This document shows, in pieces, positions 35,433-48,400 of a DNA stretch of 64,000 bases; the stretch's first letter is position 1, and each line of letters opens with the position of its first letter. The stretch spans positions 1 through 64,000 of the forward strand of contig MU831950.1 in NCBI GenBank assembly GCA_029204225.1, given 5' to 3'. A program made the position numbers and the translations under genes. The notes beneath the pieces are model-generated. The model ran no database searches. It was not told the origin of the DNA and saw only the letters and a program-made list of their open reading frames with translations. This stretch comes from Diphasiastrum complanatum (taxonomy: Eukaryota; Streptophyta; Lycopodiopsida; Lycopodiales; Lycopodiaceae).

Positions 35433-36717
35433 CTTTGTTTTTATTTTGTTAACCTACATAAAGTGCAAATTTCAACAAGACAAACACACCTAAAACAACT
35501 TATCTAAGTTCACCTATTGGCAAAATTATCATATAGATGTTTACTTTTCAAAAAAATACTTCAATGAACTCCCTCCATCCACAATGATGTTCGCCAATTG
35601 CAACAACTTCTATTACACTTCATACCATGTTGCCCTTTGTCAACACGATTTACTTGATAGAGGCTCTAATACATAACTACCTAACAATAGTTAAGTAAGC
35701 GAACTTATATACTTAGTCTCCAAAGAGAAATTACAATCAAGAGTGGGATCCCAATATATCGTGTGATCCCTTAAATAAACTTCACTCAAGAGGCTCACCA
35801 AACCTATAGGTTGAAAATCCATGTTCTCCAATCTCACTATATATTGCTATCTTTTATTCCTTAAATACTCAAATGTATCTGAGTCATTGAAGTTGGAATC
35901 CTAAAGCCAGTTTTTATACGAAGGAATCACATTTTTTATTTCCCTACTTCACCATGGTCATAGTCCCAAGCTCTTTACCCCATAGTTGTAGTAAAGTTAA
36001 TGGAACCTGATATTGTGTCTCTATAGAGATCACAATTTTGATGTAGGATTCTCATCTTACATTTTAAACCAATTTTAAGCTTTATAATTGATATTCCCAA
36101 GTTTAAATAGACATTGAATCGGATCCCAATAACTTTTCCAACCAGAAGAGGCTATGATTTTATTCATAGGAGCATACTTGTATCTAATTATGACTAGGAA
36201 TAAGCTAGTACGTAGACCACAATAAAGAGATCAACGATTCCCAGCCTTGCCTTCATCATCAAAAAAAATGTTCATTACTAGTCCAGTTCTTGTAGTGGAC
36301 AGATGAAATCCACCTAATATGGATGCAAACTAACAAGGAATCTTATAAGAGAATCCGCATGAGAGCAAACATGAGAGAATCCAAGGAAGCTCATTTTGAG
36401 CATAGTATAGCAAGCAATTTTGGCTACAAACCAAAGCAACTAAACTATCAAAACTACATTATTTGCAAATTCTTTAAGTTGTTTTGAAGCAACACCCTCG
36501 CAAAAAGTATTGTTGGTTTCTCACCTACATTCAAACCCTATTTTCTAGATTCACGCAACAGCAATGCAAATAGGATAGCAAGGTAGATTCTCCTTTCATG
36601 TCATGCAGTAGTTCATTCCCAAGGAGGAATGCCCATTTACAAGTTTTTATGCAAGCTTCCAAATGAAATCTAATCGCTAACCAACCATTAACCCTAATCA
36701 ATCCACAAAGCAAAACT

Positions 36718-36956
<239 letters not shown>

Positions 36957-37050
36957 TAAAGAATGCAGTAATAACAATTAAAATAGCATAAACTTCAAAA
37001 TCCAAAAAAAATGAGAGAGATAAAGTGAGAATAGAACCAAGGACATTAGT

Positions 37051-38013
37051 TGATCATTGTAAAAATTAACGATGAATCAGCTAGACAAAATAAGTTGATT
37101 CGACATACGCTCGAGCGCCCGTAGACACTGAGACGCCAGCATATCAAAGACAGACTTAGTAGATGCTTTCAAGCATTGATTTTTCCTTCTCAGACTGATT
37201 GTCAGATTAAAGATCGTAGTTAGCTTTGTGAGCACACGGTTTCACCCACTATTGATTTGTGCTCATCAGCATCATTTGACTTGTATTTCCATACATTCAA
37301 TCTGGATAAATTACTATTTGGTTAGACATGGTCACTGGTCGAACTACCTACTGGCAGCAATCTTATCGATTGAAAATGGATATTCAAGATCAAATACAAA
37401 GCTGACAGGATTATTGACTGAAGGAAGTCTTGAATAATAGCCAGAGGATTTTCTCATATCCCAAACATTGACTACAATGAGATCTTCAGTCCAGTAGCCA
37501 GACATTCATCGATCTGAGTCCTCTTAACTTTTGCGATTGCGGCCAACCTCGAAGTACATCAACTCAATGTACATACAACTTATCTGAATGGAGTTATAGA
37601 AGAAGATATTTACATGATCCACTTCTTGTACTGTGCAATTATTTGAAAAATGACAGCAGCAGCCACGATCTCTTCCCGGCCATCTTTTGTACATACATCT
37701 GCACAACTGTAAATTGTATATAGTTGATCATTGCAAACAATTAGTGATGAAGCAGCCAGACAAAATAAGTTCATTTCACATATGCTCGAGCGCCCATAGA
37801 CGCCGAGACGCCAGCATATCATAGATAGGCTTAGTAGATGATTTCAAGCACTGATTCTTCTTTCTCAGACTGATTGTCAAAATAAGCTCATAGTTGTTAT
37901 AGACCATAATTAGCCTTGTGAGCACACGGTTTCACCCGCTATTGATGTGTGCTCACCAACATCCTCTGACTTGTATTTTCATACATTCAATCTGAATAAA
38001 TTACTGTCTGGTT
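37051..38013 (+). mobile_element. Ty1/copia remnant C4 with direct repeats around an RT fragment
   Basis: Direct repeats at about 37051-37323 and 37725-38013 share TGATCATTG, GCTCGAGCGCCC(G/A)TAGAC and GTGAGCACACGGTTTCACCC. They look like LTRs, or parts of them. The 400 bases between encode part of a copia reverse transcriptase (37374-37620). Exact LTR ends, primer site and target duplication were not resolved. Confidence 0.75.
37374..37622 (+). pseudogene. C4 copia reverse transcriptase fragment
   Basis: The frame reads WIFKIKYKAD, then (after stops) ARGFSHIPNIDYNEIFSPVA, LLTFAIAANLEVHQLNV and TYLNGVIEEDIYMI. These are the consecutive conserved blocks at the start of copia reverse transcriptase. 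Three stops (near 37413, 37425 and 37515) kill it. The catalytic YxDD region is absent. Confidence 0.85.
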
Positions 38014-38625
38014 TTGCGTTCAGATTTTGTCACTGTTGCATGCTCTCCACTTTCTGTCTGACTCTCTAATTGATTTGTCTGATTGTCTGCTCTTCCTCTT
38101 CAGCAATCAAACTTTTGTGTTCGCCTACTGTTGTAGTAGTGCACGCACCAAGGGAATCAGTCGACCACTGCCTTTGCGCAGTAGTAAGATCTTTTCGATC
38201 TGATTGTTTGACCCGTCCATCCGATCCATGGACCTCCATTTGCCCGACACTATTTTTGTGATGGACTCCACTAGCACTCAACAAAAAAGTGCACTCTCTT
38301 ACGTGTGGGCCGTACTGATTTGGCTGATGTGCCAGACATCCCGCTGAAATCCTCTCTCTTTGAACTACAACTTACGATGCTTAATTTGGTGTCCTATAGC
38401 CAAAGATATTTTTGTTCAAAAATTTGATAATTTTCAAGCTAAATCCTTATGATTTTAATTGAAATACCAACTCATGATGTCATATAATTCCATAGTGCGC
38501 TCTAGGAATTCATTCGTATGAATCCACTTTGCCTAACTCTAGAGTCATGCATGATTATTATACAAGTGTTTTGAGTAGTTTGAATCCATGCATGTTAATA
38601 CCTAAAGTATATAAATATGAACCAA
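38014..38625. other. Spacer between C4 and C2
   Basis: Non-coding sequence without recognised features other than the target duplication ACTTC (38626-38630) at its right edge. Confidence 0.5.
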
Positions 38626-38630
38626 ACTTC

Positions 38631-38970
38631 TGTTAGAATAAGTAAGTCCAAGTTTCTCTTACAGTTCATGACTTTTCGTGTTTAGCAGTGATTTCGAGTT
38701 TTTTACTGCTTTTGTGATAGTATGCATGAGTGCCAGTTTGACGGCACACGTAGTGTAAGTTGAGACACGCGTCCCATAACGAGGACCAAACTGCCATGCA
38801 GCGGTACCCCACAAAAATTAGATTGTGTATATGTACCTTTTAGTCTCTTTTGTTAATACAGTTCAGAAGTGTTCTCTTGGGTTGGTGTGTGATCTCTCTT
38901 TACTGCTTATCTGTTTGATGTTAGATTGCTTGCAAATTAGCCAACTATACTGCCAGTAAGATCCTTGACA
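38631..38970 (+). repeat. C2 5' LTR
   Basis: A 340-base LTR starting TGTTAGAATAAGTAAG and ending GATCCTTGACA. It matches 52112-52451 almost base for base. Confidence 0.95.
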
Positions 38971-38988
38971 TGGTATCAGAGCCTGGGA
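38971..38988 (+). promoter_or_regulatory. C2 primer-binding site
   Basis: TGGTATCAGAGCCTGGGA directly follows the LTR. It is the standard plant initiator-Met-tRNA complement that primes minus-strand DNA synthesis. Confidence 0.95.
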
Positions 38989-39401
38989 GTGGAGCAGTTC
39001 GGTGTTAGCTGGAAGCCGAATTTTGAAAAAATTTGAAGAACCGTTTACGACTAATCAAGCAAGCAATCCTTTGCAGAGCGGTTTGAAGCAGAGGGTAGCA
39101 AGTAATAGGGTGACCTCATAGCATGCTATTTGGTCAACCATGAAGCACTCAGAGTGCAAATTGTCCATCTTCTTAGCTATGGAAGTTTCCTCAGCTAGGG
39201 TTTTAAGAGAGAAAGTTGTTGATTTATCACAGTAGAAAACCAGTTTTGGAGTTGTAAACTATTGACAGTGGGCGCCCTAGAGTTTTTAAGAGGATGCTAG
39301 AAGGTTATAACAAGCCGTGGAGCAGGGATTGCATTAAGTTGTGAAGATCAGGCAATTGCAGGTCCCTCAAAGCAATGCCACTTGCAAACATTTGGAAATT
39401 T

Positions 39402-40490
39402 TCAAAAAAGGCCATTTATAGCTATGCGAACCAGCTCAACATCTCTTATTGGCTCTCCAATGGCTGTCAACTTGTCTCGTAACTCCTTTATTTGTGTGAA
39501 ATAGGACCCTACGCCCTCATTCTCCTCTATGCGAACACTTATGAATTTGGTCCTCAAAAACATCATTCGAGAGGGCTTCGCCATCTGAAACTGTGTTTTG
39601 AGTGCATCCCAAGCGCCTCTTGTTGATACAGCTTTCCTAATGTGGGCAATGACATGATCCTTCACTGACAAATTTATCAAGGATAAGGCCTTCTACGCCC
39701 TTTTGTCAAATGCACGAATATCGCGGTTGGAGTTGTAGTTGGCTGTTGTTTCACCCTAGTGTCAATGTCCCACAACTCCTTTTCCATGAAAATACTTTTC
39801 ATTTTGAATTTCCAAATGTTATAATTGGATACCCCGTCCAATCTACTAGCTTCTCCAAGCACGGATTCCCCCAATCCTACCATTTCGCCAAAAATTGCTC
39901 CTATAGCGCTTTAATGAGGCCCAATGACAAGCTTATAGAGCAATTTAGACTTCTAAAAGTCAACTTTAAGGTTTGACCAAAAAAAGTTTCAGGACCTCCC
40001 ACCACTTTTCCACCAAATTGGAAGCCAAATCGGTGTCGTCCTCCGAAATGCCCTTCGTCACCAACTCCTGACTGCTTGCCCACTGGAATGGTGAAAGATT
40101 TTTGGCACGCTCCGAACACTTTCTCCGCGACAATCTCTCTGTTTTCAGGTACCGCACTTGCAGGGTATAGTCCTTTCCTACCCTTAATTTGGAGAATTTT
40201 GGCTTTTGGACGGCCCTAAACGGAGAAATGAGCTAAAAGATATGTGCCCTTATAGAAAATACATTGTTTCTTCACAATGAAACAACTTCAAACTTCATGA
40301 ATTTAGGCACCCAACTACAATTTCACATTGAGGATTTTTAGAGAAGTTGAAGTGTAAAAGACCCTTCAATTTCTTAAGGCCTTCTGTAGGGCACCTTTCA
40401 AGTCAATCTTCACTGTTAGATGAGATCCTACGACCCACGCTGCTCCTTGAGAGGTCAATCTCAGTCGTCTATCTTCTAAAGCTTTGATCT
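39402..40490 (-). pseudogene. Inverted leader and gag N-terminal block within C2
   Basis: In this plus-oriented element the first part of gag reads on the minus strand. It starts at about 39883 with VGLGESVLGEASRLDGVSNY and NIWKFKMKSIFMEKELWDI, then continues to 39402 with HIRKAVSTRGAWDALKTQF and FTQIKELRDKL. These are copia Gag (UBN2-type) motifs. It stops at VRIAINGL, and the expected continuation (SFENLHGIILQEEQRR) is found on the plus strand at 40505. The inverted segment therefore also carries untranslated leader (39884-40490). Confidence 0.85.
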
Positions 40491-40491
40491 G

Positions 40492-41853
40492 ATGGTCTGC
40501 AAGCAATCATTTGAAAATCTTCATGGCATCATCCTACAGGAGGAACAAAGGCGTGAAGTGGTAAAAACTCGACTTCCCACATCGGAAGATCAAAAAATGC
40601 TAGCCAAAGGGAAGCATAAATACAAGAAGCAACCCAAGAAGTCGAATGTGGAGGATGACAATCAAGGATCCACATCAAGCAAGAAGAAGAAAGGCAATTG
40701 TTTCTATTGCCAAAAGCTTGGACATTGGGCAAGAAATTGTCGCAAGAAGAAGGCAGATATTAAGAGGGGCAAAGTGAAGCAGTTGACCAATTTTGTCAAA
40801 GAAGAGAATGATAGCGATAATGAAGATCAAGGCACGACATTTGCGACAACATTAGCATCGCAACATTCTATTGATTATATACATTGGTACGTGGACTCAG
40901 GAGCAACGAGGCACATGACTGGCAGCAAATCATGGTTTAAAAACCTGGAGCTTACTGATGATGGAGATAGAGTTGCGCAGGCGAATGGCGACGAGTGCCA
41001 AATTCATGGAGTTGGTGTAGTGCCTATTCAATTTCTTGATGGACATGTGAAGGTAATTGAAAATGTGTTGTATGTTCCTGGCCTTCAGAAGAGTCTTTTA
41101 TCTGTTGGTGCAATGACAGATCATAAGTTGAAGGTGGAGTTCAACAACAAGAAATGCCATATCAAGGATGTGAAACGGGGTTTCAAGGTGATTGCTGATG
41201 GCTTTAGGGATAAAACTTGTGGTTTGTGCAAGTTAAATGTTGTTGTTACAAAGTGCAATGTGTTAGCATCAACATCTATAAACAAAGTGATTTATGACAT
41301 AGACGTATGGGGCATTTGAACTTCAAGAGCTTGAGGTTACTTTGTATGCTCAAGATGGTAACAGGTCTATCTAGTTTGGAAAGAAGAGTCCATTTGCAAA
41401 GAGTGTGTGCTAGGCAAGTTACACAGGAAGAAGTTCAACAAGGGCAAAACGAGTGCTTGAGTTGATACACTCTGACCTATGTGGGCCAATGAAGGTAATG
41501 TCTATTGGTAAAGCATTTTATTTGCTAACCTTCATTGATGATTACTCACGAAAAACCTGGATCTACACCGTTAAGTAGAAGTCTAACACATTTGGATGCT
41601 TCAAAAGCTTCAAAGCATTGGTTGAAAATCAGTCAGGTGCTAAGATCAAGGTACTTAGGGCAGATCGTGGTGGTGAGTATCATTCCACAGATTTTATTGA
41701 TTTTTGCAAGGAGCATGGCATTAAACAGGAGTTTGCATAGGTTGATGCACCTCAACAAAATGGGGTAGCTGAAAGGAAGAATCGTACCATTGTCGAAGCA
41801 GCTAGGGCAATGATGACACATATGGGAGTTACTGATTCTTTATGGGGTGAAGT
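40492..41853 (+). pseudogene. C2 gag C terminus, protease and integrase N-terminal part
   Basis: The frame starts within gag (SFENLHGIILQEEQRR). The nucleocapsid zinc knuckle is CFYCQKLGHWARNC at about 40700. The protease motif is WYVDSGATRHMTG at about 40887, and the GAG-pre-integrase region follows until a frame break near 41319. Integrase blocks are LIHSDLCGPMKV (about 41461), [21 protein letters not shown] and PQQNGVAERKNRTI, which contain the D, D and E residues. Stops lie at 41319 and in later blocks (for example about 41575 and 41737). The frame is cut at 41853 by G2 and resumes at 51831. Confidence 0.9.
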
Positions 41854-42965
41854 TGTTCACAGATTCCACTGAATCTGTGAACACAATTTTCTTTACCGTT
41901 CTTTCTTCTTTGTTACTTCTGTAGGTTACAGTTCTTACGGTTTGGTCTTCTTATTAGAACGGTTTCCAAGTAGAAGCGTATTCTCAGATTACAATGAATA
42001 TTCCCCAGCCTATCAGTGGGGAGAAACAGATTCGTTACTCAGCTACATGCATAAACAAGCCATGCAACCAATCCTAGCTCGATTTAGATCAACGTCCTAA
42101 AACAGGAAGCAATTCTACAACCTATCTACTAAAATCAGGAAACAAACAAGGACAAGATTAAGCTACTCAATCATGAAAACAATAAACAAGAAAACTAATT
42201 TCCTAACAGCACTTAGCAGCCTAAGAATCAAGAAACACCCATTTCTTGATGCTTAGAATGCCCAAGAACAATCAAGAACTAGAATGTCAGAGAATATGCA
42301 AGATCTACACCACAATTCCAGCCTATTTAGTTTACTTGAATGCTGATTCCTACATTAATCCACAAACAAGAAATGAAATCTAATCCACAACTAAGAAGCA
42401 AGAGAGTAAGCAAGGAAACTAATTAATCCATAACACAAAAGAAATAAAAACATGCTCATAAAAATTTCACTCAAGAACATTGCCATGAACAAGGAGCTTT
42501 ACAATCATCAAGAACTCGTGGAAGATCTTCTTTATTTACTCAAGAGAACAATACATTAAGCTCCCTCACAAGAGAGGGGGGCCCTTAAATAATCAAGAGG
42601 GCTGCCCATGTGGAGCCCAAGTGGCAATCCCACCAAATTAGAAATTACAAGTGGAAATTTCCCTTCCACTAGAGGTCACCATCAAAAGGTGGCTCACTTT
42701 AAATTATTTAAGGGGGGTCTACATTTATTCACAAAGCCTAGGAAACATTACTAGCTCCTACATGGTCATTCCTTCTCTGGGATACACCATGTAGGCTCAC
42801 ATAGATAATTCGCTGTCATCCTAGCTAGTAATTTCTCGGCTCTCATGCTCAGCTCTCAGCTTCTTCTGCTCTCCTCCTTCTGAGATCTCCTCGGTCATGG
42901 GTGAGAGATATTTTGTGTCTTCAACTCGGCTCGACATCTGGGGATTCTCTAGAATCCGCTAACAT
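41854..42965 (-). repeat. G2 3' LTR (complete, about 1112 bases)
   Basis: On the minus strand it runs from TGTTAGCGGATTC (42965) to TCTGTGAACA (41854). Positions 42580-42965 match 51438-51825. Its last bases match window positions 1-23. The sequence AGGGGTGG, immediately before it on the minus strand (about 42968-42976), is a plausible polypurine tract. Confidence 0.92.
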
Positions 42966-43177
42966 TATCCACCCCTAATCTGTTGCAGGACCCACTGCAA
43001 CACAGGTGATGTTGTTCCACTCGGCACTTGGAAAAGCGTGGATCTTCCGTAAAACCAGGTGCTTATTATCCGCAAAACTGTTTCTCAAAAATGAAGGTCT
43101 CTCAATGGTCGCTACATTCCATCCCTCTTGAAAACCTCTTGCGAGTCCTGCTCACCTCGTCGTCTTGCCGTTTGTTT

Positions 43178-43972
43178 TCACTCGCTCATCTTTCGCACCG
43201 AGGCTTCAAATACTTGGAAGCGGAGCTTACTTCCGAAGTTCAGTGGCCCCAGGTACTCTCTTATCTTTTCAATATAGCCCATATCCTGCCAGTCTTCCAC
43301 CATGGTCACATATCGTGACGACATGAAGGCCACTCTGTAGTATAGTCGGGCCATCATCTCATGGTCTTCTTTTGACTGGAGGGCTACATTGGAATTGATC
43401 TTGATTGGATCTAAGCCTCGATCCCAAAAACATTCTTGCTGCATCAGAAAGACCATAGATCGCTGTATTCGGCACTTTCTTGCACGCATAGATCAGGTGG
43501 TTCGTGGTCGTTGTGTGCATTTGGTTAAGTATGCACATGCCGCTTGTAGTTGTTGATCATTGATGGCCTCAACTTTGTACCCGTCCTTGTTCTTCCACTT
43601 GTCCACGGAGGGATCTATGTATTTGAAGTATGTTGTCTGCTCGATCTTTTGGAGTGTCCTTGTGACAGCATTTGGTCCTCGCGGGAACCCAAAGGGTTGT
43701 AAGTCGGCTGCCGCAAATGATATGTTATAAACATAGTTCCTCACAGGGGGACATGACCTTGCTGCAACATTATAATTGGCATATATCATATGTACCAGCA
43801 GATACAGGCTTTGATACACCGTCAGGACAAGGATCTAGAATTCAATTCCCTTAAAGAAGGACTCTGCCTGTTGGTACTAGTTTTGCATCTTAGTAAGATT
43901 CAATTTAGACAATTGGATGTCGAGCTTATTGGCATCATGGTCATCAGAACTGGAACCGAGGTTGGTAGACAT
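43178..43972 (-). pseudogene. Unidentified 264-codon frame (ORF3) between pol and 3' LTR of G2
   Basis: I do not recognise this protein. One minus-strand frame runs from an ATG at 43972 to the stop at 43178, broken only by stops at codons 32 (TAG), 46 (TAG) and 160 (TGA). Visible features are an acidic, Ser-rich start (MSTNLGSSSDDHD), a hydrophobic stretch at about codons 47-66, and a segment with FAAADLQPFGFPRG. There is also a charged block KWKNKDGYKVEAINDQQLQA and a C-terminal block with MARLYYRVAFMSS and EDWQDMGYIEKIREYLGPL. It is in the element's sense orientation, preceded by a minisatellite and followed by the polypurine tract. That is where Athila-type elements carry an env-like gene, but no envelope hallmarks are evident. 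It could also be captured host sequence. Confidence 0.6.
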
Positions 43973-44029
43973 GATGGAAAAATTGGAAAAACAGGGTTTT
44001 GGAAAAAGGGTGTCGGTTGAGATTTGAAA

Positions 44030-45080
44030 CAAGGTTAAGGGTGCGTCGATTGAGATTTGAACGGAGGTGTCGATTGAGATTTGAGTGGAACTGTCGGTTG
44101 AGATCTGAGCGAAGGTGTCGGTTGAGATCTGAATGGAGGTGTCGGTTGAGATTTGAGCAGAGGTGTCAGTTGAGATCTGAGCGGAGGTGTCGGTTGAGAT
44201 GGAAGGGAAGACGTCAGTTGAGATTGGAGGGAAGGCTTCGATGAGAACGTAGGGAAAAGTGTCAGTGGAGAGGTGATTGGAAAATATGTGTGGAGCAAGG
44301 GATGTTGCGGAAGGAAAGGTTGTGAAGGTATGATGTTGGAAAAAATGGAGGGTAAAAAGTGGGAAAACAGATGTGTGACTAAATATGGTTGGGAAGAAGA
44401 TGGAATGTATACGTTCGAAAAGCGAAAAAGGTGAAGATGTTGGGTAAGGATGGAGATGTAGGGAAGGTAGATATCGGTGGAAACTGATGTATGGAGGTGA
44501 TGATGATCTGGAATGAAAAACGAGCGTTTATGGTGATAATGTAATACTCAATAGTGTAACGGGAGTGTGATGAATGCTCACGTGACACTAGCCCTCAGCA
44601 TGCGAAAAAGTTTCAAATGTGGTGTGTTTCACTGGCAATGTTAATTTGGAGATGGTTGGTGATGGCGCTCTCAATGGTAAACAAACTAGGATGGCTGATA
44701 GTCGGTGGAGATGGTGTGGAAGATATGATAGATTCAAGGAACAAGAGAACGCCAGGATCATGGACGGGAGCAAGAAGATCGCCCGTTGATCGTCACCAGG
44801 AAACTCTAAAATTCGCACTTTGCTGAGGTGCAAATGGCGTCGGGACGATGGCATTTATGGACGTCGTCGTCTGGTTTCGGGCGCGATGGGACGTGCCTGT
44901 TCATTGAATTTTGAATTAGAATCGTCGGTCGAGATTTGAGTGAGTCGCGTCGGTCAAGATTTGAGTGAGTCGCGTCGGTGAGATCTGACACAATCCCGTC
45001 GGTTGAGATATGACAGAATCCGGCGGTTGAGATCTGACAGAAGTCATCGGTTGAGATCTGACATAAGTCGTCGGTTGAGA
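44030..45080 (-). repeat. CTCAACCGA minisatellite upstream of ORF3 in G2
   Basis: Diverged units of about 24-30 bases are densest at 44030-44240 and 44920-45090. In element sense they contain CTCAACCGA(C/T) with CAGAT and related words. It is the same repeat class as the G1 pre-gag leader. Peptide frames through it are low-complexity Ser/Pro/Gln and are not believable genes. Confidence 0.8.
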
Positions 45081-45313
45081 TCTGACAGAATTCCATTATG
45101 AAGGAAAGGACCTGTTGATGTAAGTGAAGAACCTTCAGGGCAAAAATATGACTGTGGCTTAGAGTAGAAGTTCTTATGGGAAAGGTGTATCTCAAGGAAT
45201 GTTTGTATGCTTGAGATACCAGACAAACAAAAATGAGGAGGCTAAAAGTGTCAGAATCTTTTCATATGGTGTAGCCTATCAGTTGTTGACCTAGAACATC
45301 CATGACCCATGGG

Positions 45314-45321
45314 TATTTATA
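45314..45321 (-). promoter_or_regulatory. TATA-like motif downstream of G2 pol
   Basis: TATAAATA (minus strand, within TCTATAAATACCC) lies between the integrase end (about 45500) and the ORF3 minisatellite leader. It may be an internal promoter for ORF3. This is inferred from position only. Confidence 0.35.
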
Positions 45322-45499
45322 GAAAAAGAAAATGCATAGAAAGTCAATAACTACAGGTATGAATTATAAACAAGGAACGAGGTTAAAAATAGGCATGCAA
45401 AATGAGAATAACAAACAAGAAAATAAGAAAATAAAACAATAATAATAATAATAATAAATGTAAAATATACATTAGAAAAAAAGTGTTAGATTGGGTCAA

Positions 45500-48400
45500 C
45501 AAAAAACAACTCTTTGTAATACCGCCGTAGACGACCAACGTTGACGACAATGTCTAGTAGTATTCTGTCAAGTGTTTGTAGCTAAACTGCACCATTAGGA
45601 AAGATTTTATTAATAACATACGGTCCCTCACTTCAGAATTTCAATTTGCCAGGGTGCTTCTTTGATGTATAAAGAAGCACCTGGTCACCGAAGTGTAGAT
45701 CTTTATTTCGTAAGTGACGGTCATGCCAGGCCTTTTGACGTCATTTGTTAACCAGTTGTGCGTGGTAAGATATAAGTCTTGTCTCGCATAACTGGGCTAA
45801 TGTATATAGCCTGGTTTTGACTTGTTGCTCAATTGTAGCTTTTTCACATAGATCTTTAGAAAAAGCTTCCATGACTCTTAGCGAAGGCACTAAGAACTCT
45901 ACGGGCATTACCGCCTCTTAACCATATACTAAGTGGAAAGGGGTAATCCACTCAGGGGGTTTCTTCGGGGTGACGCGGTAAGCCCAAATAGCTGAAAAAA
46001 GTTTCGTCTCCCAAACAGAGTGACTGGTTTCAACTATCTTTGTCAAAATTTTACACAACGTCTTGTTAGTTGATTCGGCCTGACCATTACATCTAGGATA
46101 GTACGGTGTACTCTTTATATGAACAACAAGGTAATGGCGGAGTAAATTATCAATGATAGCATTTAAAAAATGCATGTCGCGATCACTAACTAGCTCTATA
46201 GGGCAGTCAAAACGTGTAATAATATTTTTGTAAAGAAAACGCGCGACAATTTTTGCATTAGTGTCCTTTGTTGCTCGAGCCTCAACCCACTTAGTGGCTT
46301 AATCTGTGGCTATGAGGATGTAACGAGCTTGGGTATGTTTCGTTGTTGGACTAATTGGTCCAACAAAGTCAATTTCCCACTTATGGAGGGATTTGCCTTC
46401 TATAATGGGAGTTAGTGGCGTGAAGTCTGCTTTGGTATTTTTCTTGGCTCGTTTTCAGATATCACACGTTTTAATGATAGCAAACATGTCCTTAAATAAA
46501 GATTGCCACCACAATCCTGCTCGTAGGATAATCTTAGTTGTGGCTTCAGCAGAGAAGTGGCCACTGCCAATGCCCTCATGAGCCTGAGATATGATCGGTC
46601 GTATCTCAGATTCATAAGCACATCGTCGAATGATACCGTCAATGCCCCTTTTGTAAAGTTGTCCCGCTATTAACTGAAAGGGCGCTGCTTTTAGCAAAAA
46701 TTTTCTCTTTGCCGCAGTACTCAGGCCTTCTTTGAGTCTGCCTGTTGTTAGGAACTAAGTGATCTCCTCAGCCCATAAGGGTGTAGCATCAATCTGAAAA
46801 AGACATGCATCAGAAAGATCATCGTTGACTGATGCAGTTGCTTTTTCAGCATTAGGTAGTCAGAAAAGGTGAAAATGTTGGGTCCCTTTCTGAACGACTA
46901 CACGGAAATTAAATTCCTCTAGTATCAACAGCCATTGAGCTATACATCCCGTTTTACAGGATTTATTAGCAATATATAATAGGGCTTGATGGTCGGTGTA
47001 GAATGCAAAGGTCTGGCCTAATGAATAATGTCTTAGTTGTTGTACAATATAGACCATCGCTAATGCTTCTCGTTCAGTGATTGTATAGTTTACTTCAGCA
47101 GGCACCAGTTGTCTGCTCAAGAAACGTATTGGAAAATTCTTGTCATACTCGTCTGGTTGTGCAAGAAGACCTCCAATGGCATACTTACTTGCGTCAGTCT
47201 ACACATGGAATTCTTTTGTATAATCTGGTGAGCGGAGTATGGGTGCCGTGATAAGTGCTGTTTTCAACTCCTCAAAGGCTTTAATGCATTCTTTGGTCCA
47301 ACGAGGATCTACCACAACTAAAAAAACGAGTCGTGCCTTGCCGGCATAATCGATTATAAAGATGCAATTATAATTTGTGTGACCGAGGAAGACGTACACT
47401 TCCTTCACTGTTGTAGGTAAGGGCATTTCGACTATAACCTTGATTTTTGAAGGATCGGTAGAAATACCGTCCTTGGAAATTATATGTCTGAGTACCACCC
47501 CATGGGTGACCCAGATTTGGCACTTATCAGGGTTTAGAAAAATTCCAAATCTACGACAACGAATGAAAATTTTCTCCAGTGCATCAAGGTGCGTAGCGGC
47601 TGAGGAATGTAGACCTAGATCGTCGAGATAAATCTCCACAATATGATGTAACAGGTCTTGGAAGGCCAATTGCATGACCCTCTGAAACGTTGAAGGGGCG
47701 TTGCATAAGCCAAAAGGCATGACATTATAAGCATAAACCCCGTTCTCTATGGAAAAGGTCGTTTTATGTTTATCTTCAGAGGCTATTTGAACAAGGAAAC
47801 AACCGTTGAATCCATCCAAGAAGCTGAAAGCTTCATCTCCTGCCATTTCCTCTAAGATTTGGGTCGCTAAAGACAAGGGAAAATGGTCTTTTTTCGTAAC
47901 CGCATTAAGGTTCTTGAGATCGACATAGATACGAAGTTTGCTGTTTTTCTTGGGGACAACCACAATGGGTGACACCCAATCAGTATGTTGGACTTCATAA
48001 ATGAAGCCAGCATCCAGCAATTTCTTAATATCTTCATCGATTCTTTCGCGATAGACGGGGTTACTTTGGTAAGGTTTAGCCCGAATAGGGTTAGCGTTGT
48101 CTTCCAAAGGAATCGTATGAACCACTACTTCCGGCGGATTTCCTTTCATTTATGTATAGTTCCATGCAAATACATCCCTGTATTTGTGAAGTAAAGTTTT
48201 TAGATCAGAAAGTTGTTCGGACAAAAGGTGTGCACCAACATGAACTAGACGATCCATCTCCTCGTCGGGATCTTTAAGGTTTAACGACATCATTTTAGTT
48301 GGTCCTTCAAAGGAGTTGGAACTTGGTGTAGGTTTTCGGTGTGGCTGTGGTAGCTGGATAACAACATCATCCAGTGTGAAATCTTTAAATTTTTGTGGGA

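Noticed and set aside
43178-43972. Endogenous plant-virus gene as the identity of ORF3
   Set aside because: I looked for coat-protein, movement-protein and envelope hallmarks and saw none that I could name. Without a database search this stays unassigned.
44035-44298. Ser/Pro/Gln repeat protein frames on both strands
   Set aside because: They are translations of the minisatellite, and frames are open on both strands because the repeat lacks stops.
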